Below, in pieces: positions 48,348 to 59,673 of a stretch of DNA of 64,000 bases. The notes beneath the pieces are model-generated. The model was not told the origin of the DNA. It did no database searches and worked only from the letters and a program-made list of their open reading frames with translations. The DNA is from Mytilus californianus (Eukaryota; Mollusca; Bivalvia; Mytilida; Mytilidae). Positions within the stretch are counted from its first letter, which is position 1. Every line of letters starts with the position of its first letter. The stretch covers positions 81,093,143 through 81,157,142 of the forward strand of contig NW_026262679.1 in the NCBI RefSeq assembly GCF_021869535.1. Reading direction: 5' to 3'. A program made the translations under genes and the position numbers.

Positions 48348-48743
48348 CATAGGTACTTGGGGACAGGACAATTTGTTTTGCCCTCCCCCATTTTTCCAAA
48401 ATCCGTTTTTTTTTCTATTAATTTCATATTATACGAACATAAATATACTACAAATAACTTGTATTGGCTATTTACTATCAATTCCAAGTTTACTATCCAC
48501 AGCGGTCACTAATATATTATATATCAGAGAATTCTCTCGGCTATATGATGTATCAGTGACCGCTGTGGATAGTAAACTTGGAATTGATAGTAAATAGCCA
48601 ATACAAGTTATTTGTAGTATATTTATGTTCGTATAAAACAGAAAAACGCGTAAATAATTGAAATTAATAGAAAACAAAAAAATAACGGATTTTGGTAAAA
48701 AGGGGGAGGGCAAAACAAATTGTCCTGTCCCCAAGTACCTATG
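48348..48743. mobile_element. 396-bp foldback element
   Basis: The outer ends CATAGGTACTTGGGGACAGG and its exact complement pair; arms of ~165 bp read the same on both strands, so both strands give the same peptide (ITCIGYLLSIPSLLSTAVT). The right arm has about 25 extra bases. Flanks CAATATAT (48340-48347) and CAATATAA (48744-48751) look like an 8-bp duplication. The centre holds GAGAATTCTC. Confidence 0.92.
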
Positions 48744-49572
48744 CAATATAAATGTTTCTAAGAGAATGTCTATTAGTACCAGTTAGAAGTTTCATACAAT
48801 TTAAGACTTTACTGCATTTATTCTCCATTGAATATAACCAATATTTTTACCACACAACCGTATTGCACCGTGTCGGGAAACAGAACAATTATCAATACAT
48901 GTGGGGAGATCTTTTATCATAATATTGAATAATGTCAGGCCTTGAGGGGTACCATTTTGATTCGTGCGAGTATCAGAGAGAGTGTTATTTATTTTGACCT
49001 GTATGGTTCTGTTAGTAAGAAAACAATTAACCCAACCAGAGACATATATATATACATGTGTATTTATGTGTCTGACCCAACCAAACATATGTTTCATAGG
49101 TATCGTTACCATGGTTACGAAGTGGACATTTGTGAATAATTTAAAAACGGCTTGTAATATTTTCTAGCAGTTAAAATTGCAAATAAAATAGTTAAACCGT
49201 ATACAATCATTTACTTTGTCAGATTCTTGAAGAAAAAAAACCGTTAAATTCTAATTTCACCACGGTTAGCATGGTAGAGCAGTTTAAGGTTGCATATTTT
49301 GTATTTAGTTTATACTGATGTTAAAGTATTGACATGTACATTTAACTGAATCACTTATTTCTCACTTCTCACCATTATTTGAAAAAGGCCCAGATACTAT
49401 TTAGAATGAAAAAAGTTTAATTGAACAAATAAAAAAGTATTTCACAAAATTTCATGTAACGAATGAAGAAAATACGTTAACAAATTAAGAAACGGCATTT
49501 ACACATTTTAAAGAAGTTACATTTCACAAATCAAGAAATGTAGAAATCAGAGTCATGTAACGGATGGAAAAA

Positions 49573-50521
49573 TATGAATGATTCGTTCATTGTTGAAGAC
49601 CCTACATCAATTGTCAAGATGAAGAACAGGAATAAAAGCCCTGTTCATTGATAATTTTCTATGTTTTCTATGTATTGTGTGCGATTTTGTCCCATGTACA
49701 TTTACTCCATATCCTTTCATTTTCTATTGATTCTAGAGTTTGTCTCTAGTGCTGTGCGGAGGCTGTAGAACGTTGCCCCGTGCTTGAGGTGTATGCTCTT
49801 ATAATATTTACAGTTATGGTATGTTTGTTCATGTGAGAATTTCTCATATTAATACACCGTCAAAATTTCATGTTTGGTTGAATTTCTTCAAAATACTGGT
49901 CTGGTCATCTGTTTTGTATATTGCCCTGTTCATACTATTTTAAACTGCTACGTTTTCTTACATATATTTCGATATGCCCCGTGCTGTCTATCATTTGTTG
50001 TTTAGTTTTTATATGTATTGCCTATCATTTGTTGTTTCGAAATTATTGGTCTTTTGTTGGGTAATGTATGACAAATATATGTTGAAAAACCTCGCCCGTA
50101 ATTATAAATTATGTAATTCACTAACTGCTCCCGACATGTGTAACTTCAAGGCATATATATTTAAGCGGCGATCGATGTCTTTCAAAATTACTGCACTTTT
50201 CTTGTATCCCTGGTGCTTTCGACTGGAGAACCGTCGTACACAAGCATCGCACAAGTTGGCACTCCAAGGCGGGTGGGGAGCAAGAAGCTAAGGTGAACTG
50301 TGGTTTATTTTTATCAATAGTACCGCTTAAGTCGACGCTAGGGGCCGTCTTGACCTTGTTGTAGGGTATGAATGATTCGTTCATTTTTGAAGACCCTACA
50401 TCAACTGTCAAGATGAAGAACAGGAATAAAAGTCCTGTTCATTGATAATTTTCTGTGTTTTCTATGTATTGTGTGCGATTTTGTCCCATGTACATTTAGT
50501 CCATATCCTTTCATTTTCTAT
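49573..50521. mobile_element. TRIM-like element with 155-bp direct repeats
   Basis: 49573-49727 and 50367-50521 are ~96% identical direct repeats exactly 794 bp apart, starting TATGAATGATTCGTTCATT and ending CATTTTCTAT. The 640-bp interior has no recognisable gag/pol. Spacing and arrangement fit a miniature LTR element, though TG...CA ends and a target duplication are not clear. Confidence 0.6.
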
Positions 50522-51162
50522 GTAATGATGTTACCAAGGATTCGTGTAGTTACTATAGTTACTATACCTCCCCCCCCTATTTTTTGAATGGGCTTGTACT
50601 TGAGGTCAATTTTTTCAGGGATATTGATTCACTTGATGCTTTTGTCCATGTTAACTTTTTTGTAGAACTAATTGTTATTTTCACTGTTTCTCTCTATGCA
50701 TTATAGTATTTAAAAAATGAAAACAACGTCTAATAAATTTCATGAGTACAAAGCGCTTTTCAGGATTTACTTCCATCAGGAAGCTCAAGGCTGAATATTT
50801 GAAAGTCAATGATGTATAATAACTAAAACAGTTCAACAGCTATATGACCAAAAATGACCTAAAAATAATAGAAAAATCCATCTAAGGTTAACTTTAACAG
50901 GGGGAGTTGAAACTTTTAAAGTTTCTTGATAATTTTTTAATTCATAAACTGACAATATAAGAAAGGTTTGATATAAATCATGTCAGTATCGAAGTATTGA
51001 CTACTGAGCTGATGATATCTTTGGGGACTGATAGTCTAACAGCAGCGTTATTTACCCAATACTAGTATAATAACAAAAAATAATTACATCTTAAGCGCAA
51101 TTACTCCAAATGGGATTGTCTAATTTTTCTGAAAATTACATAGAGATAAATCTGACCAGCTG

Positions 51163-51331
51163 CATAGGAGGATCCGGGGGGGGGGGGGGGGGGGGGTGGG
51201 GGCAGCAGGCCCCCCTTTTTGTGGAAAAAAATTTGATTTAATATATAGGGAATCACTGAAGCATGACTGGAGCGGCCCCCCTTAGGTCAGACAGCCCCCC
51301 CCCTTTATGAAAAGTTCTGGATCCGCCACTG
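51163..51331. mobile_element. 169-bp MITE, 5-bp TSD (copy 3)
   Basis: Ends CATAGGAGGATCC and GGATCCGCCACTG; flanks AGCTG and GGCTG (one mismatch). Contains a G20-type homopolymer at about 51177-51197. Same family as 36206 and 47135. Confidence 0.7.
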
Positions 51332-51341
51332 GGCTGATCAA

Positions 51342-52072
51342 AAAATTGAGATGGGGAATGTGTCAAAGAGACAACAACCCGACCATAGAGCAGACAACAG
51401 CCGAAGGCTACCAATGGGTCTTCAATGCAGCGAGAAACTCCCGAACCCGGAGGCGTCCTTCAGCTGGCCCCTAAACAAATATGTATACTAGTTCAGTGAT
51501 AATGGACGTCATACTAAATTCCAAATTATACACAAGAAACTAAAATCAAAAATTCGTAAGGGTCCCATGGAACCCAGTGTCTCGCCTATTTTTGCTGTTA
51601 ATCGAAGGCCCAACAAAAATGAGGGAAAAAAAATAAAAATATTCCTCTCGATACTATCTTTTGATTGTAAGAAGCTTCTGTCCAAGTTTAGTAAAAATCC
51701 AGGATAGTTTATGAATCTAATAAATGTTTTAAAAACTTTAACTGCAGACTGTATGTAATGCTAACTGGAAGAAAAACTAAGTCCATTTATAAGTAAAATA
51801 CGGAAAAACAGGAACAAAATTTCCTTCTAGATACTAGCTTTTGATCATTAACAAGCTTCTGTCCAAGTTTGGTACAAATCCAGGATAGTTTAAGAAAGTT
51901 ATTAAAATTTTAAAAACTTTAACCACAGAGTGAATGTAATGTTTCCTGGCAGAAAAACTAAGTCCATTTATAAGTAAAATACGGAAAAAATGGAATTTTT
52001 TTTTACAAAATTTACTTCTGGATACTATCTTATGATCATAAACAAGCTTCTGTCCTAGTAAATATTTGTGGA

Positions 52073-52104
<32 letters not shown>

Positions 52105-52503
52105 ACGCCGACGGAATGAAGGATCGCTATGTCTCGCTTTTTCGACAAAAGTCGAAGGCTCGACAAAAATGATACAAGACTAACAAAGGCCAGAGGCTGC
52201 TGACTTGGGACAGGCGCAAAAATGCGGCGGGGTTAAACATGTTTTTTGAGATCTCAACCCTCCCCCTATACCTATAGCCAATGTAGATCAATGTAGAAAA
52301 AACAAACGGACAACAGTACGCACAGTAAAACTCAGTTTAAGAGAAGTCCGAGTCCAATGTCAGAAAAAGAAAAAACAGAAAATAAACAAAATGACAATAA
52401 TACATAAATAACAACAGACTACTAGCAGTTACTGACATGCCAGCTCCAGACCTCAATTAAACTGATTGAAAGATTATGTCTTCATCATATGAATATCAGG
52501 CAT
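51342..52503 (-). mobile_element. Inverted retroelement tail copy with nested insert
   Basis: Reverse complement of the 20.7-kb tail: AATTGAGATGGGGAATGTGT at 51345 to the CATATGAATATCAGGC end at about 52503. Interrupted between about 51553 and 52165 by a separate element. Confidence 0.8.
51553..52165. mobile_element. Nested ~610-bp element with internal repeats
   Basis: Contains about three ~185-bp tandem units (each with AAGCTTCTGTCC and AAGTCCATTTATAAGTAAAA) and a (CCG/ACG)n tract at 52072-52115. The two ends carry a similar ~45-bp segment in direct orientation (TGTCTCGC...AATCGAAGGC / TGTCTCGC...AGTCGAAGGC). AAAAAT occurs at both junctions. Confidence 0.7.
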
Positions 52504-52779
52504 GTATTATCAAAAAACGGATGATTTTGTGCATTTTTCAAACGAAAAAGCTTGAGGAAACCCTTGCCGCAAATTAGGATCCAAAATGTTCTGTGGCTAA
52601 AAGTTGCCAATGATGAAATTGAATCCCTAGACACAAAAAATTTCTGGATCATGGATGGAGGCCAAAGTAAATTATGTTGGTAAACTGTTGACTTTATGTC
52701 TTGTTTTTTTATTTTTTTTTATAGTATTATGCAAATGTTGAAATCAAAATGGCAATATTTAAACATGTTAACTTTGCAA

Positions 52780-53095
52780 AATATTCAAGTCAATGAACCT
52801 TGACTGCTAAGGAGCAGGGCAAATTAAGCTCCATGGAAATAATATGTGACAATGCTCAAACAACTGCATACCAAATATCATCGACCTACCACTAGCTGTT
52901 CCCCATAAACTGACCTAATCGCAAACTAATACATGTTTACAAAGCAAAAATTTCAAAGTCAATAGACCATGACTGAGGGGGCGGGTCAAATAATCTCCAT
53001 GGAAATAATATGTGACAATGCTTATACAACTGCATACCAAATATCATTGACCTAAACTGGACCTAATCACAAACTAGTATATTGTTGACACCACA
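52780..53095. repeat. Tandem dimer, ~171 bp
   Basis: CTCCATGGAAATAATATGTG and CAACTGCATACCAAATATCA occur in both units. The following sequence to about 54.3 kb holds further diverged copies of an ACCATCAAAATCAAACTT-type word; no gene seen there. Confidence 0.75.
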
Positions 53096-54333
53096 ACTTA
53101 TACCACAGTCAGGAACAGTACACCCAAGTCTGTTTTTTTATACTTTGTCAAGGTGAGAAAAAAGCTTTCAAGAATTATTGAAAATTTGACCAAGACTGAC
53201 ATTACAACACAAATAATGCATATTTGAGGGGTCAATCCTTTCTTTTTTAATGTGATGTGCCAAAAAGAAGTTATTTTGTATTAATAGTTATATCCTAACT
53301 ATTTCTATGTGAAATTTGTAGTATTTTGGCCTGATTAAAAAAAAACATAATTCTGGCCTTATAGTAGTTTCACCAGAGATTTTTTTAAAAAGTTTACAAC
53401 AAGGGTAGCCACGTGACAATAAAAGCTAATTTTCAGCAGAAAATGCACTTCACAATCTATACCTCCAAATTAGCACATGTGAAACCACATAATTATACAA
53501 ACTGACCACTAAAAACACAGCAAAAAATCTCATTTGTGTACAGAGCGCAGTGTAGCATGAAGGAACATTAACAGACCAAAAAAGAGTTAAAAAAAATATT
53601 TTAAACCAAATGTACTCATTGTGTGCTTTGAAAAAATTGTACAATGGTTCACAATTTTGTAAAACTTGTCTGATCCTATTTATATCCTGGACCTGAAATA
53701 AAATAATCATACACTTATCGTAACCAAGTGATTGAAATAAAATCCTGTGAAACACCCTTCAGAAACCTCTTTCCTGTGACCTGCATTTGCCATCCAGATT
53801 TGGCAAACTAGATCTAAGATATCTAGTGATCAGATACACCTAGCTGCTTGCAGAAAACCATCAAAATGAACCTTGAACTGTATTTGATGATCCATGATAT
53901 TGTGTACAATTTCAAAGCATCAATTTGGCCAAATTATCCAGAAATTAAAGAAATACCATTTTTTAAGGTAATCTAAGGGCATTACTATTGAATGGGAAAT
54001 GTGAAAAACATCAAAATCTAACTTGACCTGACTTCATGGTCTATATGGCATTGTTTTTTTTTCAAGTGTTTGTTCTCAAGCAGTATAGTCAGTACCAGAA
54101 AACCAAATTTTTAAGGTATCTTGGGGCACATTTCTCTTGAATGGTAAATTCCAAAACCATATTAAAAGCAAACTAGACCTGTGTTCATTTCAACAGATTT
54201 GGTAAAGCAGTATTGTCATCGAAACCCAGATTTTAGCGGTAAATAAGGCATTTCTTGTTCAATGTAAATGTCAAAACCATCAAAATCAAACTTTTCCTGC
54301 ATTTTATGGTCCATGACATTGCCTTGATATATT

Positions 54334-54366
54334 TTAATATATATATATACATGTATATATATATAA
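54334..54366. repeat. (TA)n-rich microsatellite
   Basis: Alternating TA run interrupted by CATG. Confidence 0.9.
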
Positions 54367-54628
54367 AGTGCCTAGAAAATCAACCTAACAATGTTAGAGT
54401 AGATCTGATTCTTTACATCCTCCCGGACTGGGTCTGGAACCTGTACTTTTCAGTTCATACTTCTACGACAACACCCAACACCGACAACACCGCCTAGCAT
54501 TGCGCAGACGCCTTATCTCCTCATCTAACTATAGCTGATTATATACTATATATAGTATCATAACTTCTTTCCCTCAAATAAATAGGCTCAACAAAACAAA
54601 TGTTTGAATTGTTTTACAATTGTCATTT

Positions 54629-54775
54629 CGGGGGCTTTTATAGCTGACTATGCGGTATGGGTTTTGCTCATTGTTGAAGGCCGTACAGTGACCTATAGTT
54701 GTTAATTTCAATGTCATTTGGTCTCTTGTGGAGTGTTGTCTAATTGGCAATCACACCAGATCTTATTTTTATATA
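54629..54775 (+). repeat. Dispersed tail repeat
   Basis: TAGCTGACTATGCGGTATGG ... TGTCTAATTGGCAATCACAC, matching 44.81-44.94 kb and 58.32-58.44 kb. Confidence 0.7.
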
Positions 54776-54977
54776 TTCATACTGCCAATAACCAAGACAG
54801 CTTGAAGGACATTGGATTCTTTCCACTAAATACATTTAACCTAACTACTTAAAGAAAAACACAACACAAACTTATGTTTTTTGACTAGCTCGAGTACTGC
54901 ATATTGTGAGCTGCCGATTTAATAAGACAAATTACACACTATACATTATACAATATGAATTCAATAACTTATACTAG

Positions 54978-55133
54978 AAAAATAATCTCATGTCAACCTT
55001 TTGCATTTGAAAAACTGAATAATCTCATGTCAACCTTTTGCATTTGAAAAACTGAATAATCTCATGTCAACCTTTTGCATTTGAAAAACTGAATAATCTC
55101 ATGTCAACCTTTTGCATTTGAAAAACTGAATAA
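54978..55133. repeat. 37-bp minisatellite, four copies
   Basis: Four identical copies of a unit containing CTCATGTCAACCTTTTGCAT (starts of GTCAACC at 54993, 55030, 55067, 55104). A 31-bp dimer (TTTTGTTTGAATATATGTAA) follows at about 55261-55322. Confidence 0.95.
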
Positions 55134-55654
55134 CTACATTTCAATGTTCCGTGGCCAACCAGGAAAAACCCATTTTAGGAAACCTGTGTCCTTTTGTCAA
55201 TGCCAGCGAAACTCTAAGTGTAGGACCTCACTCCAGGAAATGAGTAAAAGAAAACATAATTTTGTTTGAATATATGTAAGTAAAAAGAAATTTTGTTTGA
55301 ATATATGTAAGTAAAAAGAAATCTTGTCATTAGGACTACGGCTATAAAAAATTTGGTACAAAAGTCGAAATACGATTACGTTTGTATAGCCATTCCACCT
55401 ACATGAAAATTAATTTAAAAAATACAAAATTATGCAAATCTTTGTTCTCTTAAAGATCCTTAAAAAAAATACAATGTTCACAGTACAAATTTCAGTTCAC
55501 TTTACAACCTAATTTTTGGTGCTAAAATTCCTACGCCTACATGTATTACATGTGTGCAAGAAGACAATCAATTCCTGTTATACTTATATGCCTTGGGAAT
55601 TTTTTATTATTAAAAACAACATACATGAATATAACTCATAAAGCATAAAAATAT

Positions 55655-56700
55655 ATGATAGACAACCTAAATAAAATCATTATAACTGCAGGCGACTTAG
55701 CCTTAAAAAAGAAGAAAACTATGAAAAAATATCAAAAGAAAGTTAATAACAGAAAGCAAAAGTTATGGTATGATTACAGTCTTAAGAAAATAAAACAAGA
55801 ACTAGATCATAAATGCAATCGATTGCAAAAGTATAGCAATGACCAATACATTAGAGGGTCATATTTTAAATGCCTAAAACATTACAGAAAAACCAGAAAA
55901 GATAAATGTAAGTTAAAGAGTTATTTCGTTAATAAGCTAGATAATCTTAAAAATGAAAATCCTAAAGCCTATTGGAAATTAGTTGAAAAATTAAAAGGAG
56001 ATAATGATAAAAAGGAAACATATATCAGTTTGGAAGATTGGGAGAATCATTTTAAATCCCTAAATAAAAATACAATTGCTGAAAATGAATCAATTCTACA
56101 GGAGCTTAATAATTTAGAAAAAACTAATATTTTTAATGAATTAAGACTTTCAAGATTACAGAGTCTGAACTTAAATAAAAGCTATTAAATCTTTAAAGAA
56201 TGGCAAATCCTGTGGATTAAATATGATACTAAATGAAATAATTAAGTACTGCCAATCAATTTTTAACCCACTATTTTTAAAAGCTTTTAATAGATTTTTT
56301 TCTGCAGGAATCTAACCTAAAATATGGCCAAAGAGAATATTTCAACTATACATAAAAAGGGGTCAATATATGATCCTTCAAACTATAGAGGTATAACAAT
56401 AAGTGACACTATTGGTCAACTTTTTAACAGAATATTAAATAATAGACTGACAGCCTTTTTTGAGAAGAAAAAACTCATTTGTAAAGAGCAAATTGGATTT
56501 AAAAGAGGATGTAGTACATCTGATCATATGTTTGTAATAAATACTCTTATACAAAAAATACATCAGAAATAAATCCCAACAATTATATGCATGTTTTGTA
56601 GACATTAAACGTGCATTTGACTCTGTATGGCACCTAGGACTTTTCTATAAGCTTAAAAAAACTGGTGTCGGTTCAAAATTTTATAATATACTTAACAAAA
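55655..56700 (+). pseudogene. LINE ORF2 fragment: linker and RT N-terminal half, 3'-truncated
   Basis: A 177-codon frame (55655-56188) rich in Lys, with ENPKAYWKLVEKLKGDNDKK, matches the endonuclease-RT linker of LINE ORF2. Frames then shift at about 56187 and 56313, giving KSLKNGKSCGLN, GSIYDPSNYRGITISDTIGQ, IGFKRGCSTSDHMFVIN, and after 56570 LYACFVDIKRAFDSVW, the RT motif with the first catalytic Asp (FVDIKRAFD). Homology stops at about 56700. Confidence 0.88.
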
Positions 56701-57130
56701 CAAAATACATTATCATATTCAAATATATAAATTTGAAACTCTGACTACATGTTTCGGTTCCTAGTGCACCTTCATCAGGATAAAAACCATAGGCTAGTAA
56801 AAAAATGGTGAAGTGATAATTTGCATGTCGCAATGTCAACAAGGTGAGTAATTATAAATAGAAAATAAAAGATGATATGAAAGTAAACTTTAAAAAGAAT
56901 GTTAAATAAAATTTGTGTATTAATAATGTGTTAAATCAACTTTCCAGAGGTTACTGCTTCCAAGTTGGCTTCACCCAGAGTTACATGCTTCTAATTGGCT
57001 TTGGTCTGCCAGAGGTACTACTTCCAATCAGGTTCACCCGACAGAGATGCTCCCAAATGGCCTCGCAACGACAGACGGTACGTGCTTCCAATTAGCTTCA
57101 CAAATTGTGAAATGCAAATTATCACTTGCG
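56701..57130. mobile_element. Insertion with hammerhead-like motif and 16-bp inverted repeats
   Basis: Directly abuts the truncated LINE. Minus strand 56778-56751 reads CTGATGA...CCGAAAC. Inverted arms AAGTGATAATTTGCAT (56811-56826) and ATGCAAATTATCACTT (57112-57127) are exact. Between them are diverged copies of a CCAGAGGTTACTGCTTCCAA-like word. It may be a Penelope-like element end. Confidence 0.45.
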
Positions 57131-57744
57131 GATTTTGTACTCTTCTGTAGTTTTAGTTCTGATTTAGAATTTATCAAATACATTCTTTAACTGGTTTTAA
57201 CAAGAGTTATATGAACCATTCCTATTGGAAACCTTTCCTTCAAGTTAGAAAGACCCCAAAGGGTGACTGGGGAATAGAAATATGGTCACGCTTGGTCTTC
57301 TTCAGACTGGCAGTGGGGCTTCTGTTTGGAAGTGCAGGATGTATGAATTCGCAGCCATGTCCGGTCAGAATGGGGACGTTAAATCCAATGCCTTGTGTAG
57401 AGTGCCAAGCTGTATACATGTTAATAACCTTTGCAACAACTCTGAGGGATACGGAGAATTAATCAAACAATTATATCCTTCAGCCACAGTAATAGTTATC
57501 TGAAAAAGAAATAGACACTTTTCAATTTTCTGTCATATTTTAAGAAACTGAAATAGGCAACAAATAGCAAACTGGGAATTACAATTAAAGGAGAGAAACT
57601 TTCCAAAATAATCATTTTTCCCTTCCTTAAACTTGACATGTCTTTCCAGAAAACATTAAATTGTAATAAGATTATAAAAACCATGGGAATTTACAAGATC
57701 TTAAATAAAAAAGTTTATAAATCTATATAATAGTTCTTTCTTAC

Positions 57745-57809
57745 CTTTAAAATTCAACTCCAATGGCCATTTCCAACATCAATCTGTAAGGACAAGCTGT
57801 AATGCTAAC
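57745..57809 (-). other. Exon-like block A
   Basis: 65 nt on the minus strand between TTTCAG and GTAAGAAAG, reading ITACPYRLMLEMAIGVEF then TAA just before the donor. Similar in length, sequence and splice borders to block B. Probably a 3'-UTR or decayed terminal exon of the gene on the right. Confidence 0.4.
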
Positions 57810-58913
57810 CTGAAATATATAATGCTTAGTCATTCAAAATAGTTAGAAAAGAATCTTTGTTGCTATACTTATGTTCATTATATAGAAGTAGGTGATATAT
57901 AACATATCAAGGTAAAAGAATATGCAGAGAACACATCAATGTGACGAAACCCAACAACACAAACAAATATGACTTCTATGTAATCAATTCAAATCTTTTA
58001 AACATTTATATGAGGACTTTGTCCCCAATAACAGAGGGAAAATCAATAAAACAAAAAATAAATATAAAAATAAATATACAAATGTAATCAAAATAATTAA
58101 CTTTTTTAGTTTCCCGCATTTGTGCAGAAATCTTTTCTCTTCTTGTTAACAACTCACAATGGCAAACAGTCCTACCAAGTTTGAGAGCTTTCTGTCAAAT
58201 GGTCTTAGGAGTTGCATTCATAAGGTGACACTTACAATACTCAAAATAAATAGTCAAAGTCCCATAGAAATGGCCAGGTCTAAATAATGGTATATGGCCT
58301 TTTTTAGGCGACCATACCGTATGGGATTTTTCTTATTGTTGAAGGCCGTACCGTTGCCTATAATTGCTTTCATCCACTTCATTTGAACTTTGGTGGACAG
58401 TTGTCTCATTGGCAATCATACCACATCTCCATATTTTTATAACTATACATGACGGGAAACAAGCCCATTACGTATGGGAGCTTTCTGTAAGAGTCTCAAG
58501 AGTTGTGGTGTTCAGAAGGTGTTTTATGGTCATAATACTTAAAATTGCAATCAACATCCCATCACTTCTTTAATAATAGTCGAATCAAAATAGTGGTATA
58601 TTATGGTCAACTACACGATGGAAAACAATTTAACCAAGTATGAAGGCTTTCCGTCTAATCCCATATCCCGCTTATCATTGTAATAATAACCCTTGTAATT
58701 TCATGTCTACTCCCAAACTTTTTCCCGCACAATACTTTCCCTTTCCCATGTCACGGTTATAAAAAATCGGCCAATCCAACTTCACACTTGGACCCCCATG
58801 AGACCACATGCCAGGCTTCTGTCATAAAAACTCACAGGCGTAACAAAATTCAAGGGCATTTACATAATCTGTAATCAACAAGTTCATAAATCTATGCAAT
58901 GGTTCTTTCTTAC

Positions 58914-58981
58914 CTTAAAAGTCAGCTCCAATGATCATTCTAAACCTCAACCCATACTGAAAAGCAGTAATTATTGCTAGC
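58914..58981 (-). other. Exon-like block B
   Basis: 68 nt between TTTTTCAG and GTAAGAAAGAAC, reading ITAFQYGLRFRMIIGADF then TAA. Paralogous to block A 1.17 kb away, so the surrounding segment was duplicated. Between the blocks, 58140-58640 holds two diverged copies of a GAGAGCTTTCTGT-containing repeat and a tail repeat (58317-58440). Confidence 0.4.
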
Positions 58982-59531
58982 CTGAAAAAGTAAAATGCTT
59001 AGTCAATAAAAATTCTTAAAAAATAAATAGAATCGGTGTTGGAATATTGCTTGCATATTATTGTGGATTTCTTTATTTTCTTGGGCACCAATTTATTTTA
59101 TATTAAGGAACAATTGTATTTTTGTGGGTACTTCTTTTCGTGGTTTTGCCAAAGTCTGCATACAAAAATTAAGTCTTTACAATGACATCTATGTAACCAA
59201 TTCAAATCTTTAGAACATTTAGTCAAGAAAAAAACAACATTTTACCTCTTACAACTTTAAGCCTTGAGCACATTTTATTTCCTTTAAACTTATTTTACAA
59301 TAATAAAAGGAGTAGGCCTGGTAAGACCCCTTTTTGGCCCCAAAATATAGCATTTTTACAAATTTGTTAAAATGTAAACTTTTAGCTATTTATTGCAAAG
59401 AAGAATACTTCTGTTCCATTAATATGGGCTGATTTTGTCAATACAATGCACATGCATCAGGTAATAACATCAGAAATTCATGCAATATTACTGAAATCTT
59501 CACAATTTTAGCATTTGTGCTAATTTTACGG

Positions 59532-59673
59532 TGGTTTTTGTCTAAAATGGAAGTGGCCGCATTTGTGTTCCGTCTTAATATTTAAATATATGTTGTATTT
59601 GATGATAATACATAACATATATAAAGGTTGAGACTGAACACAAATGCGGCCACTTTCATTTTAGACAAAAACC
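59532..59673. mobile_element. Foldback MITE in duplicated unit
   Basis: Arms GGTTTTTGTCTAAAATGGAA / TTCATTTTAGACAAAAACC, followed by GTGGCCGCATTTGTGTTC / GAACACAAATGCGGCCAC; a near palindrome. The second copy is at 62149-62290. Confidence 0.85.

Larger units (their letters stand above)
46980..49112 (-). pseudogene. Decayed LINE (RT and RNase H) with nested insertions
   Basis: On the minus strand, 49040-48850 reads GWVNCFLTNRTIQVKINNTL ... NQNGTPQGLTLFNIMIKDLP, a reverse-transcriptase segment with the NGTPQG motif. 47687-47420 reads EWIPSPVGILGNEIADQTSK, an RNase H end. 47430-47262 reads KHCKVAYDVVHFLLVCSKY, the terminal zinc-knuckle-like motif. A foldback element (48348-48743) and a MITE (47135-47258) interrupt it, and stops occur. 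Jockey/I-like by pattern. Confidence 0.75.

Noticed and set aside
48337..48746. Two opposed frames with the same peptide
   Set aside because: Explained by the palindromic foldback element, not by two genes.
57211..57503. Overlapping plus-strand frames of 83 and 73 codons
   Set aside because: Two frames open over the same DNA, no recognised motif and only repeats nearby; not enough to call a gene.
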